From: Aureobasidium sp. EXF-3400
Taxonomy: Eukaryota; Ascomycota; Dothideomycetes; Dothideales; Saccotheciaceae
Assembly (NCBI GenBank): GCA_024195585.1
Contig: SWBL01000356.1
Coordinates: 1 to 50,957, forward strand
Length of the DNA stretch: 50,957 bases
Reading direction: 5' to 3'
Part shown: piece by piece, positions 1 to 9,118 of the stretch
How positions within the stretch are numbered: position 1 is the first letter of the stretch
Layout: each line of letters begins with the position of its first letter
The notes under the pieces: model-generated
Databases searched by the model: none
What the model was told of the DNA's origin: nothing
The model's input: only the letters and a program-made list of their open reading frames with translations
Position numbers and translations under genes: made by a program

Positions 1-972
1 GTCCAACTACGATGAGACCACCGACTCCTTCGATGCCATGAACCTCAAGGCTGAGCTCCTCCGTGGTGTCTACGCCTACGGTTTCGAGCGCCCCTCTGCC
101 ATCCAGCAGCGCGCCATCATGCCCGTCATCAAGGGTAAGCTTATCCGAGCACGCTGTTTGCTCTTACATGCCCACTCACACACTCTTTACCAGGCCACGA
201 TGTCATTGCCCAGGCCCAGTCCGGTACTGGCAAGACCGCTACTTTCTCCATCTCCGTCCTTCAAAAGCTTGACCCCAACGTCAAGGCCTGCCAGGCCCTT
301 ATTCTCGCCCCTACCCGCGAGCTTGCCCAGCAGATCCAGAAGGTCGTTGTCGCCATCGGTGACTTCATGAACGTCGAGTGCCACGCCTGTATCGGTGGTA
401 CCAGCGTTCGCGACGACATGAAGGCCCTCCAGGACGGCCCCCAGGTCGTTGTCGGTACCCCCGGCCGTGTCCACGACATGATCCAGCGTCGCGTCCTCAA
501 GACCGACTCCATGAAGATGTTCGTTCTTGATGAGGCCGATGAGATGCTTTCTCGCGGTTTCACCGAGCAGATCTACGACATCTTCCAGCTTCTGCCCCAG
601 TCCACCCAGGTTGTCCTCCTCTCCGCCACCATGCCCCAGGACGTCCTCGAGGTTACCACCAAGTTCATGCGCGACCCCGTCCGTATCCTCGTCAAGAAGG
701 ACGAGCTTACCCTCGAAGGTATTAAGCAGTTCTACATTGCTGTTGAGAAGGAAGAGTGGAAGCTCGACACCCTCTCCGATCTTTACGAGACCGTCACTAT
801 TACCCAAGCTGTCATCTTCTGCAACACCCGCAGAAAGGTCGACTGGCTCACCGACAAGCTGACTGCCCGTGACTTCACCGTCTCTGCCATGCACGGTGAC
901 ATGGACCAGCAGCAGCGTGATGTTATCATGAAGGAGTTCCGCTCCGGTTCTTCCCGTGTTCTGATCGCCACT

Positions 973-1007
<35 letters not shown>

Positions 1008-1263
1008 CTCGCTGGTCATCAACTACGACCTGCCCGCCAACCGCGAGAACTACATCCACCGTATCGGTCGTGGTGGTCGTTTCGGTCGTAAGGGTGTTGC
1101 CATCAACTTCGTCACCGCTGATGATGTGCGCATGATGAGAGAGATCGAGCAGTTCTACAGCACTCAAATCGAGGAGATGCCTATGAACGTTGCTGGTATG
1201 TGGAGCGCGATTGATCCTACCTGAGTAACTGATAAGCTAACACAACACGCAGACCTCATCTAA
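1..1263 (+). CDS. TIF1: ATP-dependent RNA helicase eIF4A, 5' end missing
   Basis: DEAD-box helicase subunit of cap-binding eIF4F, which unwinds 5' UTR structure for ribosome scanning in the cytoplasm. The reading frame is open from base 2. Exons are 1..134, 194..1195 and 1253..1263; the introns (135..193 and 1196..1252) have GTAAGC/CAG and GTATGT/CAG ends. About 381 residues are visible against roughly 400 for the family, so only a short N-terminus lies outside. Visible motifs in order: Q motif (FERPSAIQQ), motif [38 protein letters not shown], and [13 protein letters not shown]. The last exon supplies only three residues plus stop, giving the family ending ADLI. Strong preference for C-ending codons fits a highly expressed gene and also explains a long antisense open frame. 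DEAD rather than a variant box, plus the terminal ADLI, favours eIF4A over Fal1. Confidence 0.97.
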
Positions 1264-1817
1264 ACGAATTTCAAGCCAAAAAGAAAGGGACTGCAGCAGT
1301 GCATGTCTGCGGCAGGCCAATGTTTTACGAGGGATCTACGGCTGGTCTTACCTTAGAATGTGATACCATGGCTGGGACGGATCCCACTTCTCATGCATTT
1401 GGGCGTTTGTCTTTTATGGTTGAAGTTTTTTCAAAATGCGAATACATGCCCTATTCTAGATGCTAGGTTGGGGCGAGTTTCTTGTCTCTTTTTCAAAAGA
1501 ATGTTATCCTTTTCAACTGAACCTGTGCCAGCTTCCATTTTGCATGTGACAGACCTCTCGCTGTTGCGCCTTCCCTGACGAACAAAATGGGTCAAGCAGG
1601 TGCACCCACGTCAAACGTACCTGCCTCGACTCAATCTCCAGTTTCATGAGTTAATGCGTTTTCCTCTTCTCCTCTGCCTTGCGCTCTATCTGATTTGCGC
1701 TTTCTCAAGCTCGATGACTTCCTCGCCTGTCATCAGTCTGTTGTTTCAAGACAAAGATTGCGTTGCTCGACCATCTCTCCCAAGTCAATATCTCTAACTA
1801 CCTTTTCACTATACGAC
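1264..1817. other. intergenic, eIF4A 3' UTR and downstream promoter
   Basis: Tandem gap of 554 bases. The first part should be the eIF4A 3' UTR. The part near 1660-1800 is rich in C and T, as in many fungal core promoters. The small open frames here have no recognisable protein character. Confidence 0.5.
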
Positions 1818-2522
1818 ATGCCGGCTGGTTCTGCTGCGCCTCGCGAGCTACTCTGGTATCACCAGATTCAGAAAGAAACTCGCCATCTTCTCGAGCAAAT
1901 CAGCAAACAACAAGCCGACCTGGACAGGATCAAGAATCAATCAATTGCCGATCAAGAACAAAGAGAACAGATTCAGCAGCTTCTTCTGGAGCTCGAGACG
2001 AAACAAGGGAAGGCCACTGAACGTAGAAGGGAAGATTTCGAGCGGGAAAAGGAAATACTGAAGCGTGTCGGCAAGCTCGAAGAGTCTGTGGAGGTGCTTC
2101 GCAGAGCCAACGATAGTCAGCCCATGGTTACAGGAGCTGGCAGTCAGTGGCACACGCTTGAACAGAGACTCGACTTGCTTGAACAACGCCAGGCCAAAGC
2201 CTCAGGGCAGGACGACGTGCAACAGCTCAGTTTGAGAATCGATGCTTTGGCTAAAGCGATGAACAACTCCGTCAAGAATCCTACCACCTCCACCGAGCAG
2301 CACCCCAACCACGAAAATGACAATGAGTCAGCAGCAGAACCCGAGAAAGTTGCAGAGAGGGCGACTGTAGGGGGCCAGGTCAGAGATGAGATGGTGAATG
2401 AGAAAACGCAGACTGAACGAGAGACGTCATGCCAGAGACTCCCAGACTTTATTCAGAAGAAAAGACGTCCTGGAGAGAAGTGTATCCCTTTCAGACCAAC
2501 TCCTGCGGATTTGGAATGGTAG
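1818..2522 (+). CDS. coiled-coil protein of unknown function
   Basis: Single-exon frame of 234 residues. The start chosen is the methionine of MPAGSAAPRELLWYH at 1818; the frame is open further upstream, but that part looks like CT-rich leader sequence. Residues of about 15-160 are dominated by Glu, Gln, Lys, Arg and Leu with heptad-like spacing, indicating one or two long coiled coils (for example around LLEQISKQQADLDRI and LEQRLDLLEQRQ). A polar, Glu-rich linker follows, and then a basic end with KKRRPGEK and a terminal PTPADLEW. I do not recognise the family. A structural or scaffold role is only an inference from the coiled coil. It is convergent with the FAHD1-type gene, 91 bases away. 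Confidence 0.75.
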   Translation: MPAGSAAPRELLWYHQIQKETRHLLEQISKQQADLDRIKNQSIADQEQREQIQQLLLELETKQGKATERRREDFEREKEILKRVGKLEESVEVLRRANDSQPMVTGAGSQWHTLEQRLDLLEQRQAKASGQDDVQQLSLRIDALAKAMNNSVKNPTTSTEQHPNHENDNESAAEPEKVAERATVGGQVRDEMVNEKTQTERETSCQRLPDFIQKKRRPGEKCIPFRPTPADLEW

Positions 2523-2613
2523 ATGGGGAATGGAAGGGTGGGTGAGAGAATGAGTTTTGATCTGGCTTTCCTGAGATTATGGACAGAGTGAATATGTACA
2601 GCAGTCTAGCTTT

Positions 2614-3498
2614 TCAAGTCTCGCTGAACTCGTAGGGACCATCACGGTCCTTGACTTCGACCTCAATATTAGCTTCTTCTACTTCCTTGCCATCGATACG
2701 CATGCCAGCTCTGATGACGTCGCCTGTCTTTACAGAACCCACACCCTTGGGGGTACCAGTCAAAATAATGTCGCCCTTCTCGAGGGTCATGACTCTGCTA
2801 ATGTCGGCCAGTTGTCTGGGAATCTGGAAGAGCATGAGGTTGGTGTTGTCGTTCTGTTTCATCTCGCCATTGACGCTCAAGAACAACTCAATGTTATGAG
2901 GGTCGGGGATCTTGGACTTCGCAATAGGACCGGCAATTGGGAGGAAGGTGTCGAAGCCCTTTGCGATGCTCCAAGGCAGACCCTTCTTCTTGGCTTCTTC
3001 TTGAACATTGCGGCCAGTCATGTCAATGGTGAGGAGATAACTCTCGATGGAGTCTAGAGCAGCCTGGGTGTCGTTGGGGTCAAGGTCTCTGACCTTGCGA
3101 CCCATGACAAGGCCTAGCTCGACCTCGTAGTGAACATTGACACCTCTAGGACGCAGAACGGGACCATCACCCTTGAGAAGAATGGATGATGGGGGCTTCA
3201 GGAAGAAGAAAGGGTTGGCAGGCTTCTTGTTACCCAACTCGGTGATGTGGTCCTTTGGACGATCAGTGATGTTCTTAGAAGAGGTCGACGTTGCAAGTTC
3301 AGGTTGGCAGAGTCGAAGCTCAGATGTTTCGTACCATGTAGTTTCTACCAATGCACATGATCTGGGTAAATTGTTAGCATCCTCAGATATGCCGCTACCG
3401 TGGTTATGATATAGATAAGGAGTTTATGGAGAAGAGTTGGGTGTGAGGCTTACTTTGCGGCATTGCGAGGCAACATTACGAAGAGCGGGAGAGGCCAT
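2614..3498 (-). CDS. FAHD1-type fumarylacetoacetate hydrolase family protein
   Basis: Likely mitochondrial acylpyruvase/oxaloacetate decarboxylase of the FAH superfamily. Three exons on the minus strand: 3454..3498, a 27-base exon 3335..3361, and 2614..3252, giving 236 residues, the usual FAHD1 size plus a short leader. The first exon encodes MASPALRNVASQCRK, whose composition suits a mitochondrial presequence. The second carries IMCIGRNYM and joins to DHITELGN, rebuilding the family motif with the catalytic His and Glu. Metal ligands are visible in HYEVELGLVMGR (Glu, Glu) and in TIDMTGRN (Asp). LTGTPKGVG is the late conserved glycine-rich loop. Introns are 3362..3453 and 3253..3334. A methionine at 3351 opens a longer frame that reads through the second intron; I reject that start because it loses the GRNY motif. 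It is divergent from VPS53 across 174 bases. Confidence 0.88.
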
Positions 3499-3672
3499 GG
3501 TGGGAGGATTTACAAAATATCAGGTGCAGAGACAAAGGAGGGAAAGAATCAAAAGCAGCTGTGGTATACAGTGGCAGGTCGGCAATGGGGGAGCTTGGGG
3601 CGCGACCTCGGGCAAGACAGGGCCGACCACGGGGCTTCGACTGGGCCAACTCTACGAACATCAACAACCGAC
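3499..3672. promoter_or_regulatory. shared divergent promoter, FAHD1-type gene and VPS53
   Basis: Only 174 bases separate the two start codons, so both 5' UTRs and core promoters must fit here or overlap the genes. The VPS53 frame is open through this stretch back to 3463, which I treat as chance. I see no clear TATA box. Confidence 0.5.
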
Positions 3673-6192
3673 ATGGACGCAGTCGACTACGATCCGATTG
3701 CACATCTGAACGCCCTCTTCGGCCATCCATCGACCCTCGACCAAGCCGCCGCTGTGTCACAGCAGCTACACAAACAGCAGGATGAGCTCCACCAGCACAT
3801 GGGCCGCATGGTCGCGCGGCAGGCAGAGAGTGATGCCGACAGTGTGCGTCGTATAACACAAGCAAAGGAAGAGCTGGGAGATGTCTTTGGCCGTATCGAT
3901 CGCGTGCGAGCAAGAGCACTGGATACCGAGAGAGCCATCACCGACATGACGGCCGACATCAAGCGCCTCGACCACACCAAGAGAAACCTGACCCTGTCCA
4001 TGACTGCCCTAAAGCGTCTGCAGATGCTGACGACCGCATACGAGCAACTACGTACCCTTGCCTCCACTCGTCAATACCGTGATTGCGCCCATCTGGTCTC
4101 GGCCGTAGTTCAACTCATGGCCCATTTCAAGACATACCGCAGCATCAACCAAATTGCTCAACTCAGTCAGAATGTCGCTGATCTGCAGCGTCACTTGTTG
4201 GACCAGATCTGTGAAGACTTCGAGCTCGCCTTTGCTAGAGAGTCCGTCGCTTCCAGTCGCAACATGCTGGCCGATGCCTGTCATGTCATGGATGCTTTGG
4301 GCGACCATGCCCGCGCTCGTCTGACCACCTGGTATTGTAACACCATGTTGCGTGAGTATCGTCAAGTCTTTCGTTCCTCCGACGAAGCTGCTTCGCTGGA
4401 CAACATCTCCCGCCGCTATTCTTGGTTCAATCGTATGCTCAAAACACATGACTCCGACCATGCTTCCTTGTTTCCTTCCTTTTGGCGTGTCGATGAGATG
4501 TTAGCAAACGCCTTTTGTGAAACTACTCGGGAGGACTACAAGCAAATTCTGCAACGTTCCATGCGCCGTGCAGACGGTCAGCCACCTGATGTCAACCTAC
4601 TACTATCATGCTTGCAAGAGACTCTGGACTTCGAACACTCCCTCGAGCGCCGTTTCTCTTCTGCTGAGTCACGCTCTTCGCTTGACACACTTGACGAGAA
4701 GCCTCGTGCTTTCAGCCAAGCTATATCGGAAGCTTTCGAACCATATCTCAGTATTTGGGTCGAGTCCCAAGACAAGCAATTAGCACTGCTTATTCCAAAG
4801 TACCGCCAACAGCCCATCCGAAACGAGGAAGACGAGTTCCATGCTCATACCGTCATGCCTTCTTCTACGGAGTTGTTCCACTCTTACCGCATCACGTTCG
4901 CGCAATGTGCAAAACTATCGACCGGTTCCCGACTTTTGGATTTGTCAAAAACTTTCGCCAAGTATCTTGATGTATACTGTCAGCAAGTCTTGTACCACGC
5001 CTTGGCCGAACGATCAGCGTCGTTCGAAGATATCGTTACTATTCTGAATACAGCAGACTATTGCTATCAGACGACTAACCAGCTAGAGGAGCGCATCAAG
5101 TCGCGTGTCGACCCAGAATTGCGTGCTCAGGTCGACCTGCAGTCTCAAGCCGACTCCTTCATGGGCATCGCATCAGCCTCTGTAAAAGCATTGGTGAGAA
5201 GAGTCGAGCTAGACTGCGACGCACCCTGGAGAGAGATGCGCAATGTTCCTTGGAGTAAGATGGACAATGTCGGTGACCAGAGTCCATACGTTGCTCCTTT
5301 GGTGCAACGGGTCAAGGAGAAGACTTCCGAAGTTCTCAACTACTTGCAAAAGCAACATTACGCACGCGCGTTCTGCGACAACTTGGTTGACGCTCTTGCC
5401 AGTTCCATCCTGACCAACTTGGTGGTTTGTCGACCCATTTCGGAGACAGGTGCTGAACAGATGTTGCTCGATACCTATGTCTTGAAGAAGGCATTCACCG
5501 AGCTGTCTACAATCAACGCCGAGGCGGGCACTGCACCCAACGCAAATTTCGTCAAGAGAGTCAATCAAAGTATGGCCAAGCTGGACCCGTTGCTGAAAAC
5601 ATTACAAGTGCGCGCCTCACCACCAGAAGGATTGGTCCAGGCATATTTGATACATATGCAAGATCGGTCCGAGCCAAACTTCCGCAAGATACTCGAACTC
5701 AAAGGCATCACGCGCAAACAAGAACAAGCTCAATTGATAGAGCTGTTCAACGCACACAAGGCGTCACCGGCGAACGAAAGCCTGCAGCTGTCCAACCCCT
5801 TGATCGCCAACATCTCACTGCAAGCGGCAGGTGCGACCGTGCCGGGTATTGCTGCGCTCAAAGACAGCGCGGCCTCGCACTCTGCACCAGCTTTGGCAGG
5901 AACGACTGCCCGTTTCGACCCCTCCACATTTGGTTCTGCTATCATGAACGCCGCTCGCGATGGCGTCGACCGGTTTGGTTCACCAGCCCTAGGTGGTACA
6001 GCGTCGGCTACGAATGCCAGTAGGGCAACCAGCCCGCCACCGATAGGCACTCTGGGTCTTAATGCCGAAAGCGCCCACGCTAGCATCAATGAGAATCTCA
6101 AGAACATTGGCAAGTTCTTCCGTCGTGATGTCAGCAGTTTTGGAGGATTTGGCAAGAAAGAGGAGGGAAGAAGGAGCATGGAGAAAAAATAG
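3673..6192 (+). CDS. VPS53: GARP complex subunit Vps53
   Basis: Subunit of the GARP tethering complex (Vps51-54), which captures endosome-derived vesicles at the trans-Golgi. It is one exon of 839 residues, close to family size. The start at MDAVDYDPIAHLNALFGHPS gives the expected N-terminus (short acidic segment, then NALF). A long N-terminal coiled-coil region covers about residues 30-160 and contains the conserved DITADIKxLDxxKRNLT-like segment, read here as DIKRLDHTKRNLTLSMTALK. The middle holds the helical-rod part (CEDFELAF, RRYSWFNR). Near the end a Ser/Pro/Ala-rich linker leads to a conserved tail around NIGKFFRRDVSSFGGFG. The frame is open 70 codons upstream, but that part would overlap the neighbouring gene's first exon and is low-complexity, so I exclude it. 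The 3' end is convergent with the WD40 gene, 98 bases away. Confidence 0.93.
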   Translation: MDAVDYDPIAHLNALFGHPSTLDQAAAVSQQLHKQQDELHQHMGRMVARQAESDADSVRRITQAKEELGDVFGRIDRVRARALDTERAITDMTADIKRLDHTKRNLTLSMTALKRLQMLTTAYEQLRTLASTRQYRDCAHLVSAVVQLMAHFKTYRSINQIAQLSQNVADLQRHLLDQICEDFELAFARESVASSRNMLADACHVMDALGDHARARLTTWYCNTMLREYRQVFRSSDEAASLDNISRRYSWFNRMLKTHDSDHASLFPSFWRVDEMLANAFCETTREDYKQILQRSMRRADGQPPDVNLLLSCLQETLDFEHSLERRFSSAESRSSLDTLDEKPRAFSQAISEAFEPYLSIWVESQDKQLALLIPKYRQQPIRNEEDEFHAHTVMPSSTELFHSYRITFAQCAKLSTGSRLLDLSKTFAKYLDVYCQQVLYHALAERSASFEDIVTILNTADYCYQTTNQLEERIKSRVDPELRAQVDLQSQADSFMGIASASVKALVRRVELDCDAPWREMRNVPWSKMDNVGDQSPYVAPLVQRVKEKTSEVLNYLQKQHYARAFCDNLVDALASSILTNLVVCRPISETGAEQMLLDTYVLKKAFTELSTINAEAGTAPNANFVKRVNQSMAKLDPLLKTLQVRASPPEGLVQAYLIHMQDRSEPNFRKILELKGITRKQEQAQLIELFNAHKASPANESLQLSNPLIANISLQAAGATVPGIAALKDSAASHSAPALAGTTARFDPSTFGSAIMNAARDGVDRFGSPALGGTASATNASRATSPPPIGTLGLNAESAHASINENLKNIGKFFRRDVSSFGGFGKKEEGRRSMEKK

Positions 6193-6290
6193 AAATTGGT
6201 ATGGTGTTCGTAGACACTGTTTCAATTGTCAAAATAGATCGTTCTGCGTAATACATCTCTTCGTAACCATCATTTCCCGTGTCTTGTACC

Positions 6291-8318
6291 TTACAGCATC
6301 AAATCGTCAAAGCTCAGTCCTGGTCCGCTTACATGTTGACCACTCGGGGGATGATCAAAGTCATCCAGCTCATCAGGTATGTGCGATCTCCTCTCATACA
6401 CCATCAGCCCACCAACCGTCTCATCACCGTTGGCCACGATGAGCTCTTGCCCATCTTCTACCGACACTGCTCCGACCACCGAGCCAAAGAAGTCGATTGT
6501 TTGCTTATCATACCAATTCATCGCGTCGTACACGCTGACGATGTCGTCCGACTCGGCCACCACCAACGATGCTCCTCCACGAGGCGAAGTGGTAAAATGC
6601 AGCGATCTCGCACAGCTCATCTCGCATGAAAGAGACGCCAGTGGTACGCCCCACCTCCGAGCATCATAAACCACAACTTTGCCATCCTCACTGCCCGTCG
6701 CTACATGCCAGCCATCAGCAGCCCAAGCACATGCGAATCCATAGCCGGTATGCTGCTGCATGCGGAATAGCACATTTCCCCTTTCGGCGTCAGTAATGAG
6801 CGACTCGCAAGAGTCGCCAACAATCATTCGAAGTCGGCCGTCGGGTGATGTCGCGGCGCAATTGATCTGGTGCTCGTACGCAAATTCAGCAGACCAGCAG
6901 TTGGTGCCGATGTCAAGTAGCCGGACTTTACTGTCGTTGGAGCAGAAGGCAGCTCCCAGAGCACCCGTGCGGCGATGGCCCAGTATGTGTACGTGAGTGG
7001 TTTCTTTCTGCTCGGCGACGGTCACGAATCCTTCGGTGGGACGATCGCCTAGCGTAGAGTTGAGATTGAGCAGGGAGTACTCGCCCTCCAACCCACCAGT
7101 GACCAGTACGGCATCCGAGCAATATCCATCAAAACCGGTAGCAGGCGAAACAGCAATGGTGGTGATATGTGTGTCTTCAGCTTGATTTGGGTTTGTCGAC
7201 GCACCGCTGAAATTCAAGACTACATCGGTATATGCAGGACAGCTCAGCGAAGTGTGCATGACTTTGCTCTTCGATGCATAGAAGACGTCATTTCTACTTC
7301 GCGCTGCGAGCACGTTTCGAAGTTGACCGTGCGAGTGGCTGGCCTTGTGGTGGGGATAAAAGTCTTTCGAGGCATACATGCGCTGTTGCCGACATGCCGA
7401 ATGTTCGTCATAAGTAGCTGGTGGAGTCCAAGAATAACGAAGAGGATAAAGCATCTTTCGCGCGAGCCGAGCTTGGCTTCTGCTCGTGCTGAATGCTGCC
7501 CAGTTCAAGCCTTGCAAGTCGTATGTTGCAAAAGGCACTTGATGAGGGGGTCGCCATCGCTCCTTGCGCTCATCGTCTACGTGCATAAGGCCGGCCTCCC
7601 CCATGTGGTATTGGATGTCCCAGTGATCGAGGAACTCGGCGACATCATAATCAACCCAAGCAGAGGCATCGTGGTGGAGTTCCTGGGTAGGTTGGGATGG
7701 AGGATTGGTGAATGTTGCATCAGCAGTTGACCAACGAGTGCTTGTGGTCTGTGTGGGCGATGGTGGAAAGACGATTGACGTTGTCGGGTGGTCGGTCAGG
7801 TGTGTATCAACAGCCAGGTATCCTGACAATCCTCCTGGTGCTGAGGTATAGGGTGCTCGGGAGACAGTGGCCGTATGTTGGTATAGTATATTCGTGAAAC
7901 CATTGTTGATGGAGTGTCCTGGTGGCCTGTCGTAGGTGCTGAACTGTTGGTCCGGGCGGCCCTCGTAGAAGTGGGCCTGGGTTGGAATACCGACGCCGCC
8001 TTCGGCGACATTCCATGAAGACTCTATCGTCTCATGCGATGGCATATACTGGCGACTATAACGACCATGCTCCGGAGGTGAGTCGATGTTGGCCCAAGTC
8101 AAAGGAACCCCGCCATGATCAGGGTCTTCGAGGTGGCTGGGGAGGTGCCCAGCAGAGTCATCACAAGGATGTGGAGTCTGACCCAAAGACGATATAGCAG
8201 AACCTCGTCTCGATCTGATCATTCTGCTGTCAAAACGGAGACCTCGTACCGTCGAGCCACGCCGCAGCGAGTGCCCTGGATGTGAAGAGAGATGGTTGCG
8301 AGTGTCAAGATCCGACAT
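6291..8318 (-). CDS. WD40-repeat protein, function unknown
   Basis: Single-exon gene of 675 residues from MSDLDTRNHLSSHPG. Residues of about 1-250 are low-complexity, rich in Ser, Pro, Thr and His, and probably disordered. From about 260 a more conserved segment begins (VDYDVAEFLDHWD), followed by RNVLAARSRNDVFYASKSKV and then roughly five or six WD-like blades, for example HINCAATSPDGR-type and GYGFACAWAADGWHVATGSEDGKVVVYDAR (read in pieces). It ends in an acidic SFDDLML tail. Fungal proteins of this build exist, but I cannot name a studied one; a scaffold or transcription-linked role is inference. The frame stays open 68 codons further upstream, but that part is Leu-rich then promoter-like, and I reject it. 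It is convergent with VPS53. Confidence 0.8.
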   Translation of the reverse strand: MSDLDTRNHLSSHPGHSLRRGSTVRGLRFDSRMIRSRRGSAISSLGQTPHPCDDSAGHLPSHLEDPDHGGVPLTWANIDSPPEHGRYSRQYMPSHETIESSWNVAEGGVGIPTQAHFYEGRPDQQFSTYDRPPGHSINNGFTNILYQHTATVSRAPYTSAPGGLSGYLAVDTHLTDHPTTSIVFPPSPTQTTSTRWSTADATFTNPPSQPTQELHHDASAWVDYDVAEFLDHWDIQYHMGEAGLMHVDDERKERWRPPHQVPFATYDLQGLNWAAFSTSRSQARLARKMLYPLRYSWTPPATYDEHSACRQQRMYASKDFYPHHKASHSHGQLRNVLAARSRNDVFYASKSKVMHTSLSCPAYTDVVLNFSGASTNPNQAEDTHITTIAVSPATGFDGYCSDAVLVTGGLEGEYSLLNLNSTLGDRPTEGFVTVAEQKETTHVHILGHRRTGALGAAFCSNDSKVRLLDIGTNCWSAEFAYEHQINCAATSPDGRLRMIVGDSCESLITDAERGNVLFRMQQHTGYGFACAWAADGWHVATGSEDGKVVVYDARRWGVPLASLSCEMSCARSLHFTTSPRGGASLVVAESDDIVSVYDAMNWYDKQTIDFFGSVVGAVSVEDGQELIVANGDETVGGLMVYERRSHIPDELDDFDHPPSGQHVSGPGLSFDDLML

Positions 8319-9118
8319 GGTGCAAGAGGCCAATCGGTATTTTAGAAGGGAATCACGGGCGCCAAGCTCGGTAGTGGGAAGGGTCAGCCAGTGACCTCGT
8401 CCTTGTTTCGATGTGACGGCGGGTGATGACAAGAGGGCTGCCGGTGACTGCGCTATTGGCCCTCCTACGCGTGTCGCAGGAGACCAGTAAAGTACGTAGC
8501 GCAATAGTAACAATATGATCAAAAGAGGGAAAAGGATATGGTGGCGACAGGCTGATCTGCCACCCGCAGTCGACCCAATCCTACGAGAGCACCCACTATT
8601 TCCGAAGACAAAGACGTGTTAGTTATCGAGAAGTGGAAAGCACTTTGACGGAAGATAGACAGGCGCAAAACTTCGGGCCGTTGCTAATTGTAAAGTGACA
8701 GCTCCGGAAGCGAGCGAGTCTCGTGCAACGGCTCAAGGGCGAATTGACAGGAGGTCAAGGCCTTTTCGCGTGGTTGTCACGTCGTCTCATCGTCTGCTGT
8801 CGTGCAACGTCGGTACCGCCTTGAACATGTAGAGCCCGAATCTTGCCCTTTCCGTCAAGTGATGCATGAATCCCATCTGTCACCTGCGCCCCCCAACCGA
8901 AGCAAGCCAATCACAAAGAAACTGTGCCGTGATACTGCATATATTCATTAAATAGCTCAGGGATATGAATACTCCTTGATTGTTATCATGCCCCGGCGCC
9001 AATAGTTAATTATCATGCAATTCATGCAGTTCGGCTCGACCATTATTCCTTTTCCCTCCTTTGGAGATCAGAAGAAGTTGCCCTTCCTACCTCTGGGAAG
9101 TTGACCGCCTTTTCTGCT
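8319..9118. other. intergenic, WD40-gene promoter and chitin synthase 3' UTR
   Basis: An 800-base gap between the 5' end of the WD40 gene and the 3' end of the chitin synthase gene. A CCAAT element (CCAATCA) sits near 8907. AT-rich sequence at 8935-9020 probably belongs to the chitin synthase terminator region. No gene is seen. Confidence 0.5.

Noticed and set aside
187..1167. 326-codon antisense frame under eIF4A
   Set aside because: It arises from the strong C-ending codon bias of eIF4A; the product is low-complexity (Leu, Gly, Asp, Val) with no domain.
3463..3672. 70-codon N-terminal extension of VPS53
   Set aside because: It would overlap the first exon of the divergent FAHD1-type gene, and its sequence is not like any Vps53 N-terminus.
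8319..8522. 68-codon N-terminal extension of the WD40 protein
   Set aside because: Leu-rich then promoter-like sequence; the methionine at 8318 gives a normal start.
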